In this document: positions 1 through 9,779 of the stretch, in pieces
Position numbering within the stretch: the stretch's first letter is position 1
How the letters are laid out: each line of letters opens with the position of its first letter
From: an uncultured Actinomycetes bacterium
GTDB lineage: Bacteria > Actinomycetota > Acidimicrobiia > Acidimicrobiales > RAAP-2
Assembly: GCA_903875425.1 (NCBI GenBank)
Contig: CAIQWC010000040.1
Coordinates: forward strand, 184,058-248,057
DNA length: 64,000 nucleotides
Reading direction: 5' to 3'
Notes under the pieces: model-generated
Seen by the model: only the letters and a program-made list of their open reading frames with translations
The model's database searches: none
Told to the model about the DNA's origin: nothing
Program-made: the position numbers and the translations under genes

Positions 1-2299
1 CTGTTCCGGCAATGATAACGAGGGGAGTGTTCTCTTTTTCGTATTCAAGACTGGCTTCGAAGATGGACATTTCGGTACCCTCCGGTAGGTGACGAGTGAT
101 GCCACCTTCGGTCCCCGGAGCCAACTGGTTTCGAAGACGTACGTTGGCGAAGGTACCTCGAACCATGACTTCATGGTTGCCTCGACGAGTGCCGTAAGAG
201 TTGAAGTCTTGGTTGGAGACACCGTGTCCCGTCAGGTACGTCCCTGCCGGAACCGATGCCTTAATGGAACCAGCCGGTGAGATGTGGTCGGTGGTAACTG
301 AGTTTCCTAACTTGGCTAAGACGCGAGCTCCAATGATGTCGTGTACCTCGGAAGGTTCTGCCGGGACATTCTCTAAGAAGGTAGGACGACGGACGTAGGT
401 GGATTCGGGCGCCCACGCGAAGGTTTCGCCCTCGGCAATGTCGATGCCTTGCCAGTGCTCGTCTCCGGAGAAGGCAGAGGAATATCGGTCAATAAACATT
501 TCAGGAGTGAGTGATGCATTAATTGCCGCCGCAACTTCAGCATCGGTCGGCCATAGATCGCTCAACATGACGGGCTTACCGTCGCGATCGGTACCAAGCG
601 GCTCGGTGGTCAGGTCGATATCGACCGTTCCGGCGAGCGCAAAGGCGACAACTAAGGGAGGTGACGCCAAGTAGTTCTGCTTAATGTCGGGGTGAATACG
701 GCCCTCGAAGTTACGATTGCCAGAGAGTACCGCAGACGCCGCGATGTCGCTTCCTGCTATTTGATCCGAGATGCCCTCAAGCAGCGGTCCGGAGTTACCA
801 ATACATGTTGTGCAGCCGTAGCCCACGAGGTAGAAACCCAGCTTGTCGAGGGGTTCAACGAGGCCAGCGCGCTCTAAGTAGTCCATAACGACTCGAGATC
901 CTGGAGCCAACGAGGTCTTTACCCAGGGCTTGGACCGTAAGCCACGTTCAACGGCCCGCTTGGCCACGAGGCCGGCGGCTACGAGGACCGATGGATTAGA
1001 CGTGTTGGTGCATGACGTGATGGCGGCCACTGCGATAGCGCCGTCGCGGAGTGTGCCGTTGGTCGAGGTCTTGGGCTCATGACCCAAGGCTCCACGGAAG
1101 GCGTCGCGCATACCGGGTAAGGTAACGCGATCTTGAGGACGCGATGGGCCAGCGAGGCTTGGTACCACGGTAGACAAGTCGAGTTCCGCGTACTCTGAGA
1201 ACACCGGCTCGTGACTTGGGTCGTGCCAGAGCCCTTGTGCTTTGGCGTAGGTCTCAACCAGGCTGAGTTGTGCGTCTGAGCGACCGGTAAAGGCAAGGTA
1301 GTCGAGGGTGACTTGGTCGATGGGGAAGATGGTGCAGGTCGCTCCAAACTCCGGAGTCATGTTCGCGATCGTTGCTCGAGTCTCGAGGCTTAAGGCGGCC
1401 ACACCGGGGCCATAGGCCTCGACAAACTTAGAAACCACACCTTTCTTGCGAAGTAGTTCGGTAATGGTGAGTACCACGTCAGTAGCGGTTACGCCTTCCC
1501 TGGCTGCGCCCGTGAGCTTTAAACCTACGACGGGCGGTATCAGCATGGAGGTGGGCTGGCCGAGCATGGCGGCTTCAGCTTCGATGCCTCCGACTCCCCA
1601 ACCAAGAACGCCGAGGCCGTTAATCATGGTCGTATGCGAGTCGGTACCGACCACGGTGTCAGGGAAGGCCACACCATCTCGTTCGAATACCACGCGAGCG
1701 AGATGCTCAACGTTTACTTGGTGACAGATACCCATGCCCGGAGGAACGACGCGGAAACCTTCAAAGCTGGTCTGGGCCCAACGAAGGAGTTGGTAACGCT
1801 CGAGGTTGCGCTGGTATTCGATGGCCACGTTTTGGTCATAGCTAGAGGCATCACCCGAGCGCTCCACAATCACGGAGTGGTCCACAACGAGTTCGCAGGG
1901 CACGAGAGGGTTGATCTTGGAGGGGTCGCCACCGAGTTCAGCCATAACGTCGCGCATAGCCGCGAGGTCAACGACTGCGGGTACACCAGTTAGGTCTTGC
2001 ATCAGGACGCGCTCGGGGGAAAAAGCAATTTCCTGAGCATCCTCACCTGCGGCTTCGCCGTGGGCTTGCGGGTTCTTGGCCCATGAAGCGAGTGCCGAGA
2101 TCTCCTTGGCTGAAACCTTTACGCCGTCTTCATGGCGAAGCAGGTTCTCGAGTAAGACCTTGATCGAAAACGGCAACGCCTTAACGTCATAGTCAGCCAG
2201 TCCAGGGGCCGAAAGAGAGAAGATCTCCAGATCCTTGCTTCCGACACTGATCGTGGTCTTGGCATCGAAACTATTGGGGTGCTGTGGGGGTGTAGCCAT
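1..2299 (-). CDS. acnA: Aconitate hydratase, 3'-truncated by window edge
   Basis: Citrate/isocitrate isomerase of the TCA cycle, a cytosolic [4Fe-4S] enzyme. About 766 N-terminal residues can be read; the C-terminus lies outside the window. The reading frame is open from the ATG at 2299 to base 1 with typical AcnA blocks: [16 protein letters not shown] near residue 95, [31 protein letters not shown], the cluster-ligand segment [13 protein letters not shown], and [14 protein letters not shown] with the other two cysteines. The swivel domain begins with [28 protein letters not shown] box ends seven bases before the ATG, so the message is probably leaderless. It diverges from the FmdB/argS pair. 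Identification is very secure; only the end is missing. Confidence 0.97.
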   Translation of the reverse strand, partial: MATPPQHPNSFDAKTTISVGSKDLEIFSLSAPGLADYDVKALPFSIKVLLENLLRHEDGVKVSAKEISALASWAKNPQAHGEAAGEDAQEIAFSPERVLMQDLTGVPAVVDLAAMRDVMAELGGDPSKINPLVPCELVVDHSVIVERSGDASSYDQNVAIEYQRNLERYQLLRWAQTSFEGFRVVPPGMGICHQVNVEHLARVVFERDGVAFPDTVVGTDSHTTMINGLGVLGWGVGGIEAEAAMLGQPTSMLIPPVVGLKLTGAAREGVTATDVVLTITELLRKKGVVSKFVEAYGPGVAALSLETRATIANMTPEFGATCTIFPIDQVTLDYLAFTGRSDAQLSLVETYAKAQGLWHDPSHEPVFSEYAELDLSTVVPSLAGPSRPQDRVTLPGMRDAFRGALGHEPKTSTNGTLRDGAIAVAAITSCTNTSNPSVLVAAGLVAKRAVERGLRSKPWVKTSLAPGSRVVMDYLERAGLVEPLDKLGFYLVGYGCTTCIGNSGPLLEGISDQIAGSDIAASAVLSGNRNFEGRIHPDIKQNYLASPPLVVAFALAGTVDIDLTTEPLGTDRDGKPVMLSDLWPTDAEVAAAINASLTPEMFIDRYSSAFSGDEHWQGIDIAEGETFAWAPESTYVRRPTFLENVPAEPSEVHDIIGARVLAKLGNSVTTDHISPAGSIKASVPAGTYLTGHGVSNQDFNSYGTRRGNHEVMVRGTFANVRLRNQLAPGTEGGITRHLPEGTEMSIFEASLEYEKENTPLVIIAGT

Positions 2300-2306
2300 G
2301 CCTTGT

Positions 2307-2312
2307 AGCCTA
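2307..2312 (-). promoter_or_regulatory. Leaderless-type -10 box of acnA
   Basis: TAGGCT read on the minus strand, ending seven bases before the ATG at 2299. This is the TANNNT spacing expected when transcription starts at the start codon. Confidence 0.5.
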
Positions 2313-2374
2313 CTAAGTCAGAAGCATGCCTCTTTTTTGCTGGCATCGAAACTAGATAACGCTCAGGAGGAGCC

Positions 2375-2581
2375 ATGGCTCGCTACGACTTTCGCTGCAC
2401 AAGCTGTGAGCAGACCTTTGAATTAACAAGGCCCATGGACAGCGCGGATGATCCGGCTACGTGCCCGAATGGTCACGAAGGCGCGAAGCGCCTGTTTCCG
2501 GTCTTTAGCGCTACAGGAATTGCCTCGATACCTCAACCCTCGGGCGGTGGCGGCTGCTGTGGTGGTGGCTGCTGCGCGTGA
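2375..2581 (+). CDS. FmdB-family zinc-ribbon protein
   Basis: 68-residue protein with a zinc ribbon of the FmdB/CxxC_CxxC_SSSS regulatory-protein family. Residues 1-40 hold MARYDFRCTSCEQTFEL and then CPNGH, which supplies the other metal ligands. The tail is low complexity and rich in Gly and Cys (GGGGCCGGGCCA), common in this family. An AGGAGG ribosome site lies about seven bases before the ATG. Its TGA overlaps the GTG start of argS, so the two are translationally coupled. Function of the family is not established; it may be a metal-binding regulator or chaperone-like ribbon. Confidence 0.85.
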   Translation: MARYDFRCTSCEQTFELTRPMDSADDPATCPNGHEGAKRLFPVFSATGIASIPQPSGGGGCCGGGCCA

Positions 2582-4287
2582 GTTCACTCTACGAGCAGGT
2601 ATTCGCGGCTACCGCGGCGGCATTCGGATCCGTTCAAGAGGGCGCCGATCCTGTTGTTCGTGTATCCGATAGAGCTGACTATCAAGCCAATGGAGCGATG
2701 GCGATTGCTAAAACGCTAGGACGCAATCCCCGAGACCTTGCCGAAGAAGTAGCAGGCATGCTTCGGGGGAATCCCCTCTTTGCCAAGGTGGAGGTTGCGG
2801 GTCCCGGTTTTATCAACCTCGATCTCTCGGCATCCGCGGTGATTGCCGGCTTAGAAGCCATGGCGCAATCCCATACGCTGGGCATTGACCGAGCGCCCAA
2901 ATCGAAGACGGTCGTCATCGACTACTCGTCACCCAATGTTGCTAAAGAAATGCACGTTGGCCATCTCCGCTCAACCGTGATTGGCGATTCGCTCTGTAGG
3001 CTCTTCGAGTTAACAGGCAACCATGTGGTGCGTCGTAATCACATCGGAGACTGGGGTACGCCCTTTGGCATGCTGATCGAACACCTTCTCGATTTAGGTG
3101 AAGAGTCTGCGGTGAGTGAACTCGGCATGGGAGACCTCGATGGTTTTTATCGCCAAGCGCGGACCAAATTCGATGCTGATGGTCACTTTAGGGAACGCAG
3201 TCGCCAACGAGTGGTCGCGCTGCAAGGTGGCGATGAAGAAACGCTTCGTCTCTGGCGAGTGCTCGTGGCTGAGTCCATTCGCTACTTCGACACGGTGTAC
3301 CAAGCCTTGAATGTTGGTTTACAAGAAGGAGACGTCCGAGGGGAGTCGTTCTACAACGACCAACTCGATGCCGTCGTGCGCGACCTTGATGCCAAGGGAC
3401 TTATCGTCGTCTCTGACGGCGCGTCTTGCGTGTTTCCACCAGGATTTACGAATCGCGATGGCGAACCGCTCCCCTTGATAGTTAGAAAATCAGATGAGGG
3501 ATATGGCTATGCCGCAACCGACCTTGCGGCAATTCGCGATCGTATCGATGACGTCGGAGCAGATCTCATGCTCTACGTTGTGGGTGCACCCCAAGAACAG
3601 CACTTTGCCATGATCTTTGCTGTCGCCACCATGGCTGGTTGGTTGACCGAATCGGTCGAGGCAGTCCACGTCTCCTTCGGCAATGTTCTAGGCCCTGATC
3701 GAAAGATGTTTAAGACACGTTCTGGAGAGACAGTCAAACTCAAGGCCTTGCTCGATGAAGGTATCGAACGATCACGAGCGGCGCTCATTGAACGTGGTGA
3801 GCGCCTTGATATTGATCTCATTGCCAGCCAAGTTGCGATGGGCGCAATTAAGTACGCCGATCTCTCGACTGACCGGCAGCGTGACTACATCTTTGATTGG
3901 GATCGCATGCTTGCCTTTGAGGGGAACACCGGCCCTTATTTGCAGTACGCCCACGCGCGAATTCGTTCTATCTTCCGACGTATCGAAGACGGCTCGGCTC
4001 CCGGACCTATCTCGCTTACCGAGCCCCAAGAGCGGGCCTTGGCGATGCAGCTCCTTGCCCTGCCGGGAGTTATTCAATCCGCCATAGAGACCTATAGTCC
4101 TTCAAAGTTATGCACCTACCTCTTTGATCTAGCGCAATCGTTTACGGCTTTTTATGAGGCATGCCCGGTACTGAAGGCTCAAGACCAGGCGCTTCGTTCC
4201 AGCCGCTTGAGTTTGTGTGAACTCACCGCCTCGACCCTGCGCGTAGGCCTTAGTGCACTTGGCATTGATGCTCCGGAGCAGATGTAG
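2578..4287 (+). CDS. argS: Arginyl-tRNA synthetase
   Basis: Charges tRNA-Arg with arginine; class I synthetase, 569 residues, normal length. The N-terminal additional domain covers roughly residues 1-110. The HIGH-type motif is HVGH at 126-129 within SSPNVAKEMHVGHLRST, and the second signature is the degenerate KMFKTR block. The C-terminal helical anticodon-binding domain ends with the typical TLRVGLSALGIDAPEQM. It starts with GTG inside the stop of the zinc-ribbon gene. In many actinobacteria argS is followed directly by lysA; here about 9.6 kb of accessory genes separate them. Confidence 0.98.
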   Translation: MSSLYEQVFAATAAAFGSVQEGADPVVRVSDRADYQANGAMAIAKTLGRNPRDLAEEVAGMLRGNPLFAKVEVAGPGFINLDLSASAVIAGLEAMAQSHTLGIDRAPKSKTVVIDYSSPNVAKEMHVGHLRSTVIGDSLCRLFELTGNHVVRRNHIGDWGTPFGMLIEHLLDLGEESAVSELGMGDLDGFYRQARTKFDADGHFRERSRQRVVALQGGDEETLRLWRVLVAESIRYFDTVYQALNVGLQEGDVRGESFYNDQLDAVVRDLDAKGLIVVSDGASCVFPPGFTNRDGEPLPLIVRKSDEGYGYAATDLAAIRDRIDDVGADLMLYVVGAPQEQHFAMIFAVATMAGWLTESVEAVHVSFGNVLGPDRKMFKTRSGETVKLKALLDEGIERSRAALIERGERLDIDLIASQVAMGAIKYADLSTDRQRDYIFDWDRMLAFEGNTGPYLQYAHARIRSIFRRIEDGSAPGPISLTEPQERALAMQLLALPGVIQSAIETYSPSKLCTYLFDLAQSFTAFYEACPVLKAQDQALRSSRLSLCELTASTLRVGLSALGIDAPEQM

Positions 4288-4345
4288 TCGTTCACTGCTT
4301 AGTTTCTCCTGAGCATCTCGACGCATATTGGATGGCAATGGTGGG

Positions 4346-4351
4346 TAGCGT
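4346..4351 (+). promoter_or_regulatory. Leaderless-type -10 box
   Basis: TAGCGT ending six bases before the ATG at 4358, with no ribosome site between. Same arrangement as upstream of hom and lysA. Confidence 0.5.
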
Positions 4352-4357
4352 GACGCT

Positions 4358-5935
4358 ATGGCCTATCTCAGTACACGTCTCATCATCGGTATCGCCGCGC
4401 TTAGCGTTGGTCTAGCCCCGGTTGCTGCCGATGCGAGTGGTCCTAGTGCCAACCCAACGCTGAGTACTTCATGGGGGGTGGCACTCGGTATCTATGATGC
4501 CGGGCATCCCATTGCGCAATCCTCGCCAGTGGAGGTTACGGGACCCAATGGTGTCACTGCAGTCGTGGTTGGCGATCGTGCCGGGAATCTCTATGAATTG
4601 GGGTTGAGCAACGGTAACCCCGTTGCCGGATCAAGCCCTGTTATCTACCACTCGTCAATCCCCATCGATTCGACGCCATCGTCGTGGAGACTGACCGGGA
4701 CTTCGTCCACGATCTTTGTCGGACTCGGGAACCGGGCCGTTGCGTGTAGGGCAAGTGATGGAACCCTAGGCGGCTACCTCGCACTGAGCGCCGGGGGGCA
4801 AAAAAAATGGCTTCAGCGAGCGAACAACCCCGCGGCAGTGACGTCCTGCCCGCACCCCGGCGTGATGGCAGGGTTGACACTTGGAAGACTCGACGGATCC
4901 CTCGACGTGCTTGGATCGAGTTTGAGCCAATCGGAAATGGCCTTCCATGCCAGTTCGGGAACCTCAGTAAAAGGGTGGAATCCGTGGTTCCAAGCTGACT
5001 CTTCAGAGTCAACCGCTGCGCTAGCAACCCTTGGCGTGGGGAAGACTGCCAAGACCTACGTAATCGAAGGTGGCGATTCAACGGCAGGAAGCGGGTATGG
5101 CCGTAGCTACCAAGATGGCGGACATATTCGCGTCATATCGGCGGCCGGTAACAAGGGTGTTGAGGGTAGTGGCGGTCAAGTATGTAGCTTCGACACAGCA
5201 CGCAATGGTGGTCAAATTGTCCAGAGCTCTCCGGCAGTGGGGCCTTTCTTGGCCGGCGGTCAAGAAGGCATTGCTTCTGGAGTTGGCTACTACGGACGCC
5301 CTGGACCTCAAGGGCCCTATAACGGCGCGGCCAATGTGGTCTACGTGCTCAACATGAAATGCCAGGTGCAGTGGAGCCAGCGCACGGATTTTGAGACTTC
5401 GTCACCCATAGTGGCTGATGTGACGGGGACTGGCCACATGGCCGTCGTGATCGGAACGCAGAATGTTTCTAAAGGGGGGAGTGTCTCGGGAGGATCCGTC
5501 TACGCCTTTGATGCAGCGACTGGTCATCTGTTGTGGCACGTCGCCACGGGGGCCGTTTTAGGCTCGCCCGTTGCCGCGGATCTTACCGGTACCGGTCACG
5601 CCGACATTGTGGTTGCAACTACCGACACGGCTCGTGGCGGATTGCAGATCATTGATGGAATCTCTGGCCAGGTCGTGACGCGCGCCACGGGTTTTTCAGC
5701 CCAGAATGCTCCGCTCATTAGTGCTGATGCCAATGGTCGTATCGGGATCACGGCGGCTGGCTACAACACCGGTAGCTGGGGAAGCGCTTGCAAAACCGCA
5801 AATGGTCGTTGTTTCGCAGGCGTGATCTATCACTATCAAGTGTTGGGGTCCTCGAGTTTATGGCTGTCGAATAAAGCCACGTCGTGGTTACAGTTCCATC
5901 ACGATCAAGCACTCACCGGTAATACACAGACGTGA
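4358..5935 (+). CDS. Secreted PQQ-like/FG-GAP beta-propeller protein
   Basis: 525 residues. Residues 1-26 are a signal peptide (charged start, hydrophobic core, cleavage near ADASG), so the protein is exported. The rest is a beta-propeller: repeated blades such as SPVEVTGPNGVTAVVVGD, SSPIVADVTGTGHMAVVIG and SPVAADLTGTGHADIVVAT, of the type shared by PQQ-like quinoprotein repeats and FG-GAP repeats. I see no tryptophan docking motif or catalytic Asp/Glu proving a PQQ enzyme, so it may be a binding or structural protein. It sits just downstream of argS, facing the convergent mftF. Its leaderless-looking promoter suggests it is its own transcription unit. Confidence 0.75.
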   Translation: MAYLSTRLIIGIAALSVGLAPVAADASGPSANPTLSTSWGVALGIYDAGHPIAQSSPVEVTGPNGVTAVVVGDRAGNLYELGLSNGNPVAGSSPVIYHSSIPIDSTPSSWRLTGTSSTIFVGLGNRAVACRASDGTLGGYLALSAGGQKKWLQRANNPAAVTSCPHPGVMAGLTLGRLDGSLDVLGSSLSQSEMAFHASSGTSVKGWNPWFQADSSESTAALATLGVGKTAKTYVIEGGDSTAGSGYGRSYQDGGHIRVISAAGNKGVEGSGGQVCSFDTARNGGQIVQSSPAVGPFLAGGQEGIASGVGYYGRPGPQGPYNGAANVVYVLNMKCQVQWSQRTDFETSSPIVADVTGTGHMAVVIGTQNVSKGGSVSGGSVYAFDAATGHLLWHVATGAVLGSPVAADLTGTGHADIVVATTDTARGGLQIIDGISGQVVTRATGFSAQNAPLISADANGRIGITAAGYNTGSWGSACKTANGRCFAGVIYHYQVLGSSSLWLSNKATSWLQFHHDQALTGNTQT

Positions 5936-5966
5936 GTAGATGCGACCATGGCGCACCTAGATATCC

Positions 5967-7409
5967 TTAGCTACGAGATCTCCACGTCAAGCGCGGCAGG
6001 AGCGCTTTGGGCGAACGGCGCCTCACGGCACCGGCGCTGAGTCCCGTTGCATAGGCCAGATCTTCGAGCGTAGAGACGGCGAGGAAGCGAAGGGGGTCAA
6101 GGTCGCGCTCAGAACGCCACCAGCGATCGATCCCACCAAGCAAGACGGCGGTGAAGGTCAGCCGGCGGATTCTCTTCGAGAATAGGCACCCACCCAGTAG
6201 CGCGAGACCGTAGGTGCGCAGGAGTTGTCGGGCTAGACGAGGTCCTGGTCGAAGGGCTGCCTTCGCGAAGATGATGGCGGAAAGTGCGTCGTTATCGAAT
6301 TGAATCAGCGAGGCGTCGAGACGACGTTTAGATAGAGAAAACAATGAAATCGCAGGCGTGGTGTAGCCGGAGAGTAGGAGCACCCAGGCCCCAATGGTGA
6401 GCGCCGACCCTCGGACAGGGGCGGCTTGTTCACCGTGTCGCTCGCTGAGATCCGCTGCTGCTCGCGCGTAGCCGTAGCGCTGGGTAAGCCAGGCTGACCA
6501 CGTGGCTCTGGTTCGATGGGTGACGAGATATTCAGGTCGATATAGGAGGTTCCATCCTGCTTCTTCGAGCCTCCAGACCAGGTCAACGTCTTCGCCGACG
6601 AGCAGTGTCTCGTCAAAGGGAGCGTCAAGAATCCCGGTGCGCAGTAGCATCGCTGCGCTTGGCACAAAATTGATTGCCTTGCGCGCCCCGATACGCCCTG
6701 GCTCAGGACCAAGATCAAGGGGGCTATTTCGGCGGTCAAAGCGCTCGCGAAGGCTCCTCCCTTGGCTGCCAATCACCCTTGGTGCGATGAGGGCTGCGTC
6801 GTCGCGTTGACACCACGAAGCAAAGCGCTCTAGATCGAAGTTCTTGAGATCGACGTCGCTGTCAACGAGAAAGACCCATGGGGTTAGCGACGCTCTTATG
6901 CCGGCGTTACGAGCAGCAGCCGGGCCACGCGCATAATCGTGGCGAATCAGCGTCGCCTGAGCCGCTACCGTGGCGACGCCGTGTGCATCATGGGATCCAT
7001 CATCAACGATGACGGTGCTAACGCCGAGTTGGGAGAAGTAATCCATGAGTCCGCTGAGTCCATCGAGATCATCTCGAACGGCGATCACCGCCGTAACGGT
7101 GGCGAGGTCTACGGAACCAGAAGGTACGTGTTCCTCGAGAATGCCCGCGGCGAGAAGATGCATAGCGAGTCGCTGGGACTGCGGCGCGCTCCCCACAGGC
7201 TCACCGCCGCACCACGCTTCTACCTGGGCCATACTCGCCGTATTCAAGTTGGCGAGCTTGAGAGGTTCTCGACTCATGGCGAGGCCGCTTCGAGCGAGGG
7301 TGGCTCCTTTGGCGAGCCTGAGTCGCTGGTCTGCCGGTAGAAAGGTACCGGGTGAGGGGGGCCGAATACGCAGCGAGGCAGCGACGTCGCGCTGAGGGGT
7401 ATCTGCCAT
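5967..7409 (-). CDS. mftF: Mycofactocin glycosyltransferase MftF
   Basis: 480-residue GT2-family glycosyltransferase matching MftF, which adds beta-1,4-linked glucose units to premycofactocin. The GT-A fold starts near residue 105 (VTAVIAVRDD), continues with the nucleotide-binding VIVDDGS and GPAAARNAG, then the DxD-type DSDVD metal site, and the family-typical VPSAAMLLR and LLVGEDVDLVWRLEEAGW. The C-terminus has hydrophobic stretches consistent with membrane association. It is transcribed away from mftABC across a 97-base gap, so the assignment rests on both sequence and context. Other GT2 enzymes share the core; the mftA neighbour makes MftF by far the best reading. Confidence 0.9.
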   Translation of the reverse strand: MADTPQRDVAASLRIRPPSPGTFLPADQRLRLAKGATLARSGLAMSREPLKLANLNTASMAQVEAWCGGEPVGSAPQSQRLAMHLLAAGILEEHVPSGSVDLATVTAVIAVRDDLDGLSGLMDYFSQLGVSTVIVDDGSHDAHGVATVAAQATLIRHDYARGPAAARNAGIRASLTPWVFLVDSDVDLKNFDLERFASWCQRDDAALIAPRVIGSQGRSLRERFDRRNSPLDLGPEPGRIGARKAINFVPSAAMLLRTGILDAPFDETLLVGEDVDLVWRLEEAGWNLLYRPEYLVTHRTRATWSAWLTQRYGYARAAADLSERHGEQAAPVRGSALTIGAWVLLLSGYTTPAISLFSLSKRRLDASLIQFDNDALSAIIFAKAALRPGPRLARQLLRTYGLALLGGCLFSKRIRRLTFTAVLLGGIDRWWRSERDLDPLRFLAVSTLEDLAYATGLSAGAVRRRSPKALLPRLTWRSRS

Positions 7410-7506
7410 GTTCTTAGTCTCTCAAAGGATTGGTGATTCGCAATTCGGGCCGGAACTGGGCTAGACAAGAGAGGGAAAAACGTCTCGATAGCTAAGGGAG
7501 TGCACG

Positions 7507-7608
7507 ATGGAGCCGACCACGATTGACATTGAAGAAGTAACACGTGAGGAAATCGAAGAATTGTTGGTAGAAGAAGTTTCTATCGACGGTATGTGTGGCG
7601 TTTACTAA
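7507..7608 (+). CDS. mftA: Mycofactocin precursor peptide MftA
   Basis: 33-residue ribosomal precursor of the redox cofactor mycofactocin. The acidic leader is rich in Glu, and the C-terminus is the diagnostic IDGMCGVY; MftC acts on the last Val-Tyr pair, and MftE later releases the dipeptide-derived core. The gene is too short for most ORF callers. The start is the ATG at 7507, with an AAGGGAG ribosome site nine bases upstream. Its end overlaps the likely GTG start of mftB by 16 bases. The C-terminal signature makes identification secure. Confidence 0.95.
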   Translation: MEPTTIDIEEVTREEIEELLVEEVSIDGMCGVY

Positions 7609-7889
7609 TCACGGCTGAGCCCTTGAATACGTTTACTCCTCATCAGCCTTGGGCGCTCAGCACGAAGGTTGCGCTCCGAGATGAATCCTTTGGTGCCCTT
7701 GCCTATCACTATGGCAATCGTCGTCTTGTGTTTCTAAAGTCGAGAGATCTCGTCGATTTGGTGCGCGATCTTGAACACCACGACACCGCTGCTGAGGCCA
7801 TCGTCGCCACCGTCGGCCTCGAACGCTTTGATGCATATGTTCAGGCACTGGACTCCCTGGTCGAATCAGAGGTTATTTATGAGCGTTAA
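7593..7889 (+). CDS. mftB: Mycofactocin peptide chaperone MftB
   Basis: RiPP recognition element (PqqD-like fold) that binds the MftA leader and presents it to MftC. Up to 98 residues. The family pattern HQPWALSTKVALRDESFGALAYHYGNRRLVFL is clear from residue 17. The start is uncertain: GTG at 7593 inside mftA gives 98 residues, while a TTG at 7623 would give a length closer to the core fold. It overlaps mftC by 11 bases, indicating tight coupling of the three genes. Confidence 0.88.
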   Translation: MWRLLITAEPLNTFTPHQPWALSTKVALRDESFGALAYHYGNRRLVFLKSRDLVDLVRDLEHHDTAAEAIVATVGLERFDAYVQALDSLVESEVIYER

Positions 7890-8997
7890 ACCCATGGCGC
7901 TAACTGACCGCTTTAAGCAGGGTCTCGGCGCGCCCATCTGTTTGACGTGGGAATTGACCTACGCGTGCAATTTGGCTTGCGTACACTGTCTTTCGAGTTC
8001 AGGGGTGAGAGATCCTCGAGAACTCAGCACCGGCGAGGCCATGGCACTCATCGACGAGATGGCCGCCATGCAAATTTTCTACGTCAATATCGGTGGCGGC
8101 GAACCCATGATTCGCAGCGACTTTTTCGACATCATCGATCACTGTGTCGCGTCAGGTGTCGGGGTCAAGTTTTCAACGAATGGAACACGACTCACCCTTG
8201 ATAAAGCGAAGCGCTTGGCGGCGAACCCCATGGTTGACGTGCAAATCTCCCTTGATGGAGCAGACGCAGCGACCAACGATGCGGTGCGCGGTGAAGGCTC
8301 TTGGGCTGCATCCATCGCGGCGATGGATAATCTCGTTGAGGCAGGCTTTGGTGAATTCAAAATCTCCGTCGTAATGACCCGCCACAATATCCCTCAAATT
8401 GATCAACTCCACAGCTTGGCCGAGCACTACGGCGCTCAACTTCGCTTAACTCGTTTTCGGCCTTCAGGTCGAGGAGCGGACTCGTGGGAGGCCTTGCACC
8501 CCACGCAGGCCCAACAGCGCGAACTCTACGCGTGGTTACTCGAACACCCCATGGTCCTGACGGGCGACTCCTTCTTCCACCTTTCGGCTTTGGGTAATTC
8601 ACTCGAGGGGCTCAATCTCTGCGGAGCTGGCCGCGTTGTCTGCTTGATTGACCCCATCGGTGACGTCTACGCCTGTCCCTTCGTCATCCACGATGAATTT
8701 CTGGCCGGCAATATTCGTGACGAGGGAAGTTTTAAAACCATCTGGCAAAGCTCAGAACTCTTTACCTCGCTTCGTGAACCAACGAGCGCCGGGGCTTGTG
8801 CATCGTGTGGCAGTTATGACGCGTGCCAGGGTGGCTGCATGGCGGCGAAATTCTTTACCGGCTTACCCCTTGATGGTCCTGATCCTGAATGTGTCTTCGG
8901 TCACGGCGAGCGTGAACTTGCTAGCCAAGTAGTGACGATTCGACCCGCTGCTCGTAGCGATCACTCCAAACGCACACCCTTGGCTGTTCGTTCGTGA
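7879..8997 (+). CDS. mftC: Mycofactocin radical SAM maturase MftC
   Basis: 372-residue radical SAM enzyme that oxidatively decarboxylates the C-terminal Tyr of MftA and then forms the Val-Tyr crosslink. The SAM cluster motif is C30-x3-C34-x2-C37 (TYACNLACVHC), and GGGEPM follows as the SAM-binding strand. A SPASM domain near the C-terminus supplies the auxiliary cluster cysteines (CGAGRVVC, YACPF, CASCGSYDACQGGC, then C in DPEC). The ATG at 7879, inside mftB, is preferred because the protein then begins a few residues before the conserved LTDRFKQGLGAP; a longer in-frame extension to 7771 would overlap mftB entirely. The SDR gene follows with a four-base overlap. Confidence 0.96.
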   Translation: MSVKPMALTDRFKQGLGAPICLTWELTYACNLACVHCLSSSGVRDPRELSTGEAMALIDEMAAMQIFYVNIGGGEPMIRSDFFDIIDHCVASGVGVKFSTNGTRLTLDKAKRLAANPMVDVQISLDGADAATNDAVRGEGSWAASIAAMDNLVEAGFGEFKISVVMTRHNIPQIDQLHSLAEHYGAQLRLTRFRPSGRGADSWEALHPTQAQQRELYAWLLEHPMVLTGDSFFHLSALGNSLEGLNLCGAGRVVCLIDPIGDVYACPFVIHDEFLAGNIRDEGSFKTIWQSSELFTSLREPTSAGACASCGSYDACQGGCMAAKFFTGLPLDGPDPECVFGHGERELASQVVTIRPAARSDHSKRTPLAVRS

Positions 8998-9779
8998 ATC
9001 GAGTTGCGATCGTTACCGGGGGCGCACGAGGTATCGGTGCGTCCTGCGTAGATGCGCTTGTTGCCGATGATGTGAACGTCGTCGTCGTTGATCGCTGTCG
9101 AGATGACGCCATGATTCCGTATGCACTCGCGACAAAATCTGACCTCGATGCGGTTATCGCTCGCCATCGTTCGAAAGTCTTAGGCCTCGTTGGCGATGTT
9201 CGCAGTGTCGAGGATATGGACTTGGCAGTTGCTACTGCTGTCGAGCATTTTGGTCGTCTCGACATCGTGGTGGCGTCTGCAGGAGTGGTTCTTGGCGGAG
9301 GCGGGCTTTGGACGATGAGCGATGAGGCCTACGACACGGTGATGGATATCAATCTTGGGGGAGTGCGGCGAATCTTTAGTGCGGCGGTTCCTGCCATACT
9401 CGAAAGCCCGGGACCGCGTTCTGGACGTCTCATAGCGATCTCCTCTGGTGCAGGCAAGAAAGGCCACGATCAGCTCGCTGCCTACTGTGCAGCCAAGCAC
9501 GGAGTAATTGGTCTAACCAAAGCTATGGCCGCTGAACTTGGTGAGCAGGGCGTCACGGTTAACGCCGTATGCCCAGGATCTACACGTACTGCCATCCTTG
9601 AAGCGTCTGCCCAGATCTATGGCTTAGATTCAGTTGATGAATTTACCGTTCATCAACCGCTGGGGCGTTTGCTCGAGCCAACGGAAGTGGCGGCCATGGT
9701 TGCTTGGCTATCTTCAACACAGGCGAGCGGTATCACCGGCGACGCAATCAGTGTCGATGGTGGGATGACGGCGATCTAG
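8994..9779 (+). CDS. Mycofactocin-coupled SDR oxidoreductase
   Basis: 261-residue short-chain dehydrogenase. Rossmann motif TGGARGIG at the N-terminus, and catalytic residues in SSGAGK...YCAAKHGVIGL (Ser, Tyr, Lys). Between the second and third strands there is an insertion (around residues 35-60, DDAMIPYALATKSDLDAV) of the kind described for mycofactocin-dependent SDRs, where NAD is held without exchange and mycofactocin re-oxidises it. It overlaps mftC (GTGA), so it is the last gene of the mftABC operon. The substrate, an alcohol or a carbonyl compound, cannot be told from the sequence. The stop codon overlaps that of the convergent DUF4232 gene. Confidence 0.9.
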   Translation: MNRVAIVTGGARGIGASCVDALVADDVNVVVVDRCRDDAMIPYALATKSDLDAVIARHRSKVLGLVGDVRSVEDMDLAVATAVEHFGRLDIVVASAGVVLGGGGLWTMSDEAYDTVMDINLGGVRRIFSAAVPAILESPGPRSGRLIAISSGAGKKGHDQLAAYCAAKHGVIGLTKAMAAELGEQGVTVNAVCPGSTRTAILEASAQIYGLDSVDEFTVHQPLGRLLEPTEVAAMVAWLSSTQASGITGDAISVDGGMTAI

